From contig QEUW01000421.1 in assembly GCA_003577005.1 (NCBI GenBank), forward strand, positions 1 to 6,498: DNA of 6,498 bases, in the 5' to 3' direction. Under the pieces are notes generated by a model, which worked only from the letters and a program-made list of their open reading frames with translations, searched no databases and was not told where the DNA came from. A program made the position numbers and the translations under genes. This DNA is from Chloroflexota bacterium (GTDB lineage: Bacteria > Chloroflexota > Anaerolineae > Caldilineales > Caldilineaceae). This document shows positions 6,401 to 6,498 of the stretch, in pieces. Within the stretch, counting starts at the first letter, position 1. Each line of letters opens with the position of its first letter.

Positions 6401-6461
6401 CAGTTACGGATTCGACCCCTAGACCTAGGAACAGGCTCGGTCGCAGCGTGATTCGGATAGG
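6388..6461. repeat. Perfect 11-bp inverted repeat at the pseudogene 3' end
   Basis: cctatccgaat (6388-6398), covering the last codons and part of the stop, is the exact reverse complement of attcggatagg (6451-6461), with a 52-base spacer. It could form a long-loop terminator or mark the end of an inserted segment. No T-run follows the right arm, and I found no matching repeat on the other side of the pseudogene. The remainder to 6498 holds no gene I can support. Confidence 0.5.
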
Positions 6462-6498
6462 CACCAAGATGGCTGCGTGACCAAACCGGCAACAGTTG

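Overview
The window looks like accessory DNA from a free-living, GC-moderate bacterium. A filamentous or environmental Chloroflexota-type genome is my best guess. It rests on three things: a secreted protein with FEC-type Ig and Calx-beta-like repeats, a degraded Rpn/DUF4351-type transposase-like gene, and intergenic heptamer repeats of the ATTGACC/ATTGACA kind. No ribosomal or other phylogenetic marker is present, so the assignment is weak.

Layout. From about 1580 leftwards to the window edge (minus strand) lies the 5' part of a large secreted or surface protein: a signal peptide, three Ig-like repeats each with a conserved Cys pair, then at least two Calx-beta-like domains. It runs off the window. 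About 530 bases without a convincing gene follow (1581-2112), holding two inverted repeats.

Positions 5438 to 2113 (minus strand) hold a three-gene catabolic cluster, in transcription order. First is an enolase-superfamily sugar-acid dehydratase with a complete galactonate-dehydratase-like active site. Second, 8 bases downstream, is an unrecognised protein of about 315 residues that looks like a TIM-barrel glycosidase and carries a DEP...CxCxxC motif. Third is a zinc-dependent medium-chain alcohol dehydrogenase with all catalytic and structural zinc ligands. A perfect 18-bp inverted repeat built from ATTGAC-type heptamers fills the gap before the third gene. A plausible sigma70-type promoter sits before the first gene.

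Positions 5621-6400 (plus strand, divergent) hold a pseudogene of the Rpn/PD-(D/E)XK transposase-like family. An internal deletion removed the nuclease core, and an 11-bp tandem duplication later restored the original frame. It has its own near-consensus promoter, and a short palindrome of LacI-operator type lies between the two divergent promoters.

The enolase-family enzyme probably dehydrates an aldonate to a 2-keto-3-deoxy acid. The dehydrogenase could make the acid precursor or process the product, and the middle protein may act on a sugar-containing substrate. No transporter, aldolase, kinase or regulator is visible, so the pathway is inference.
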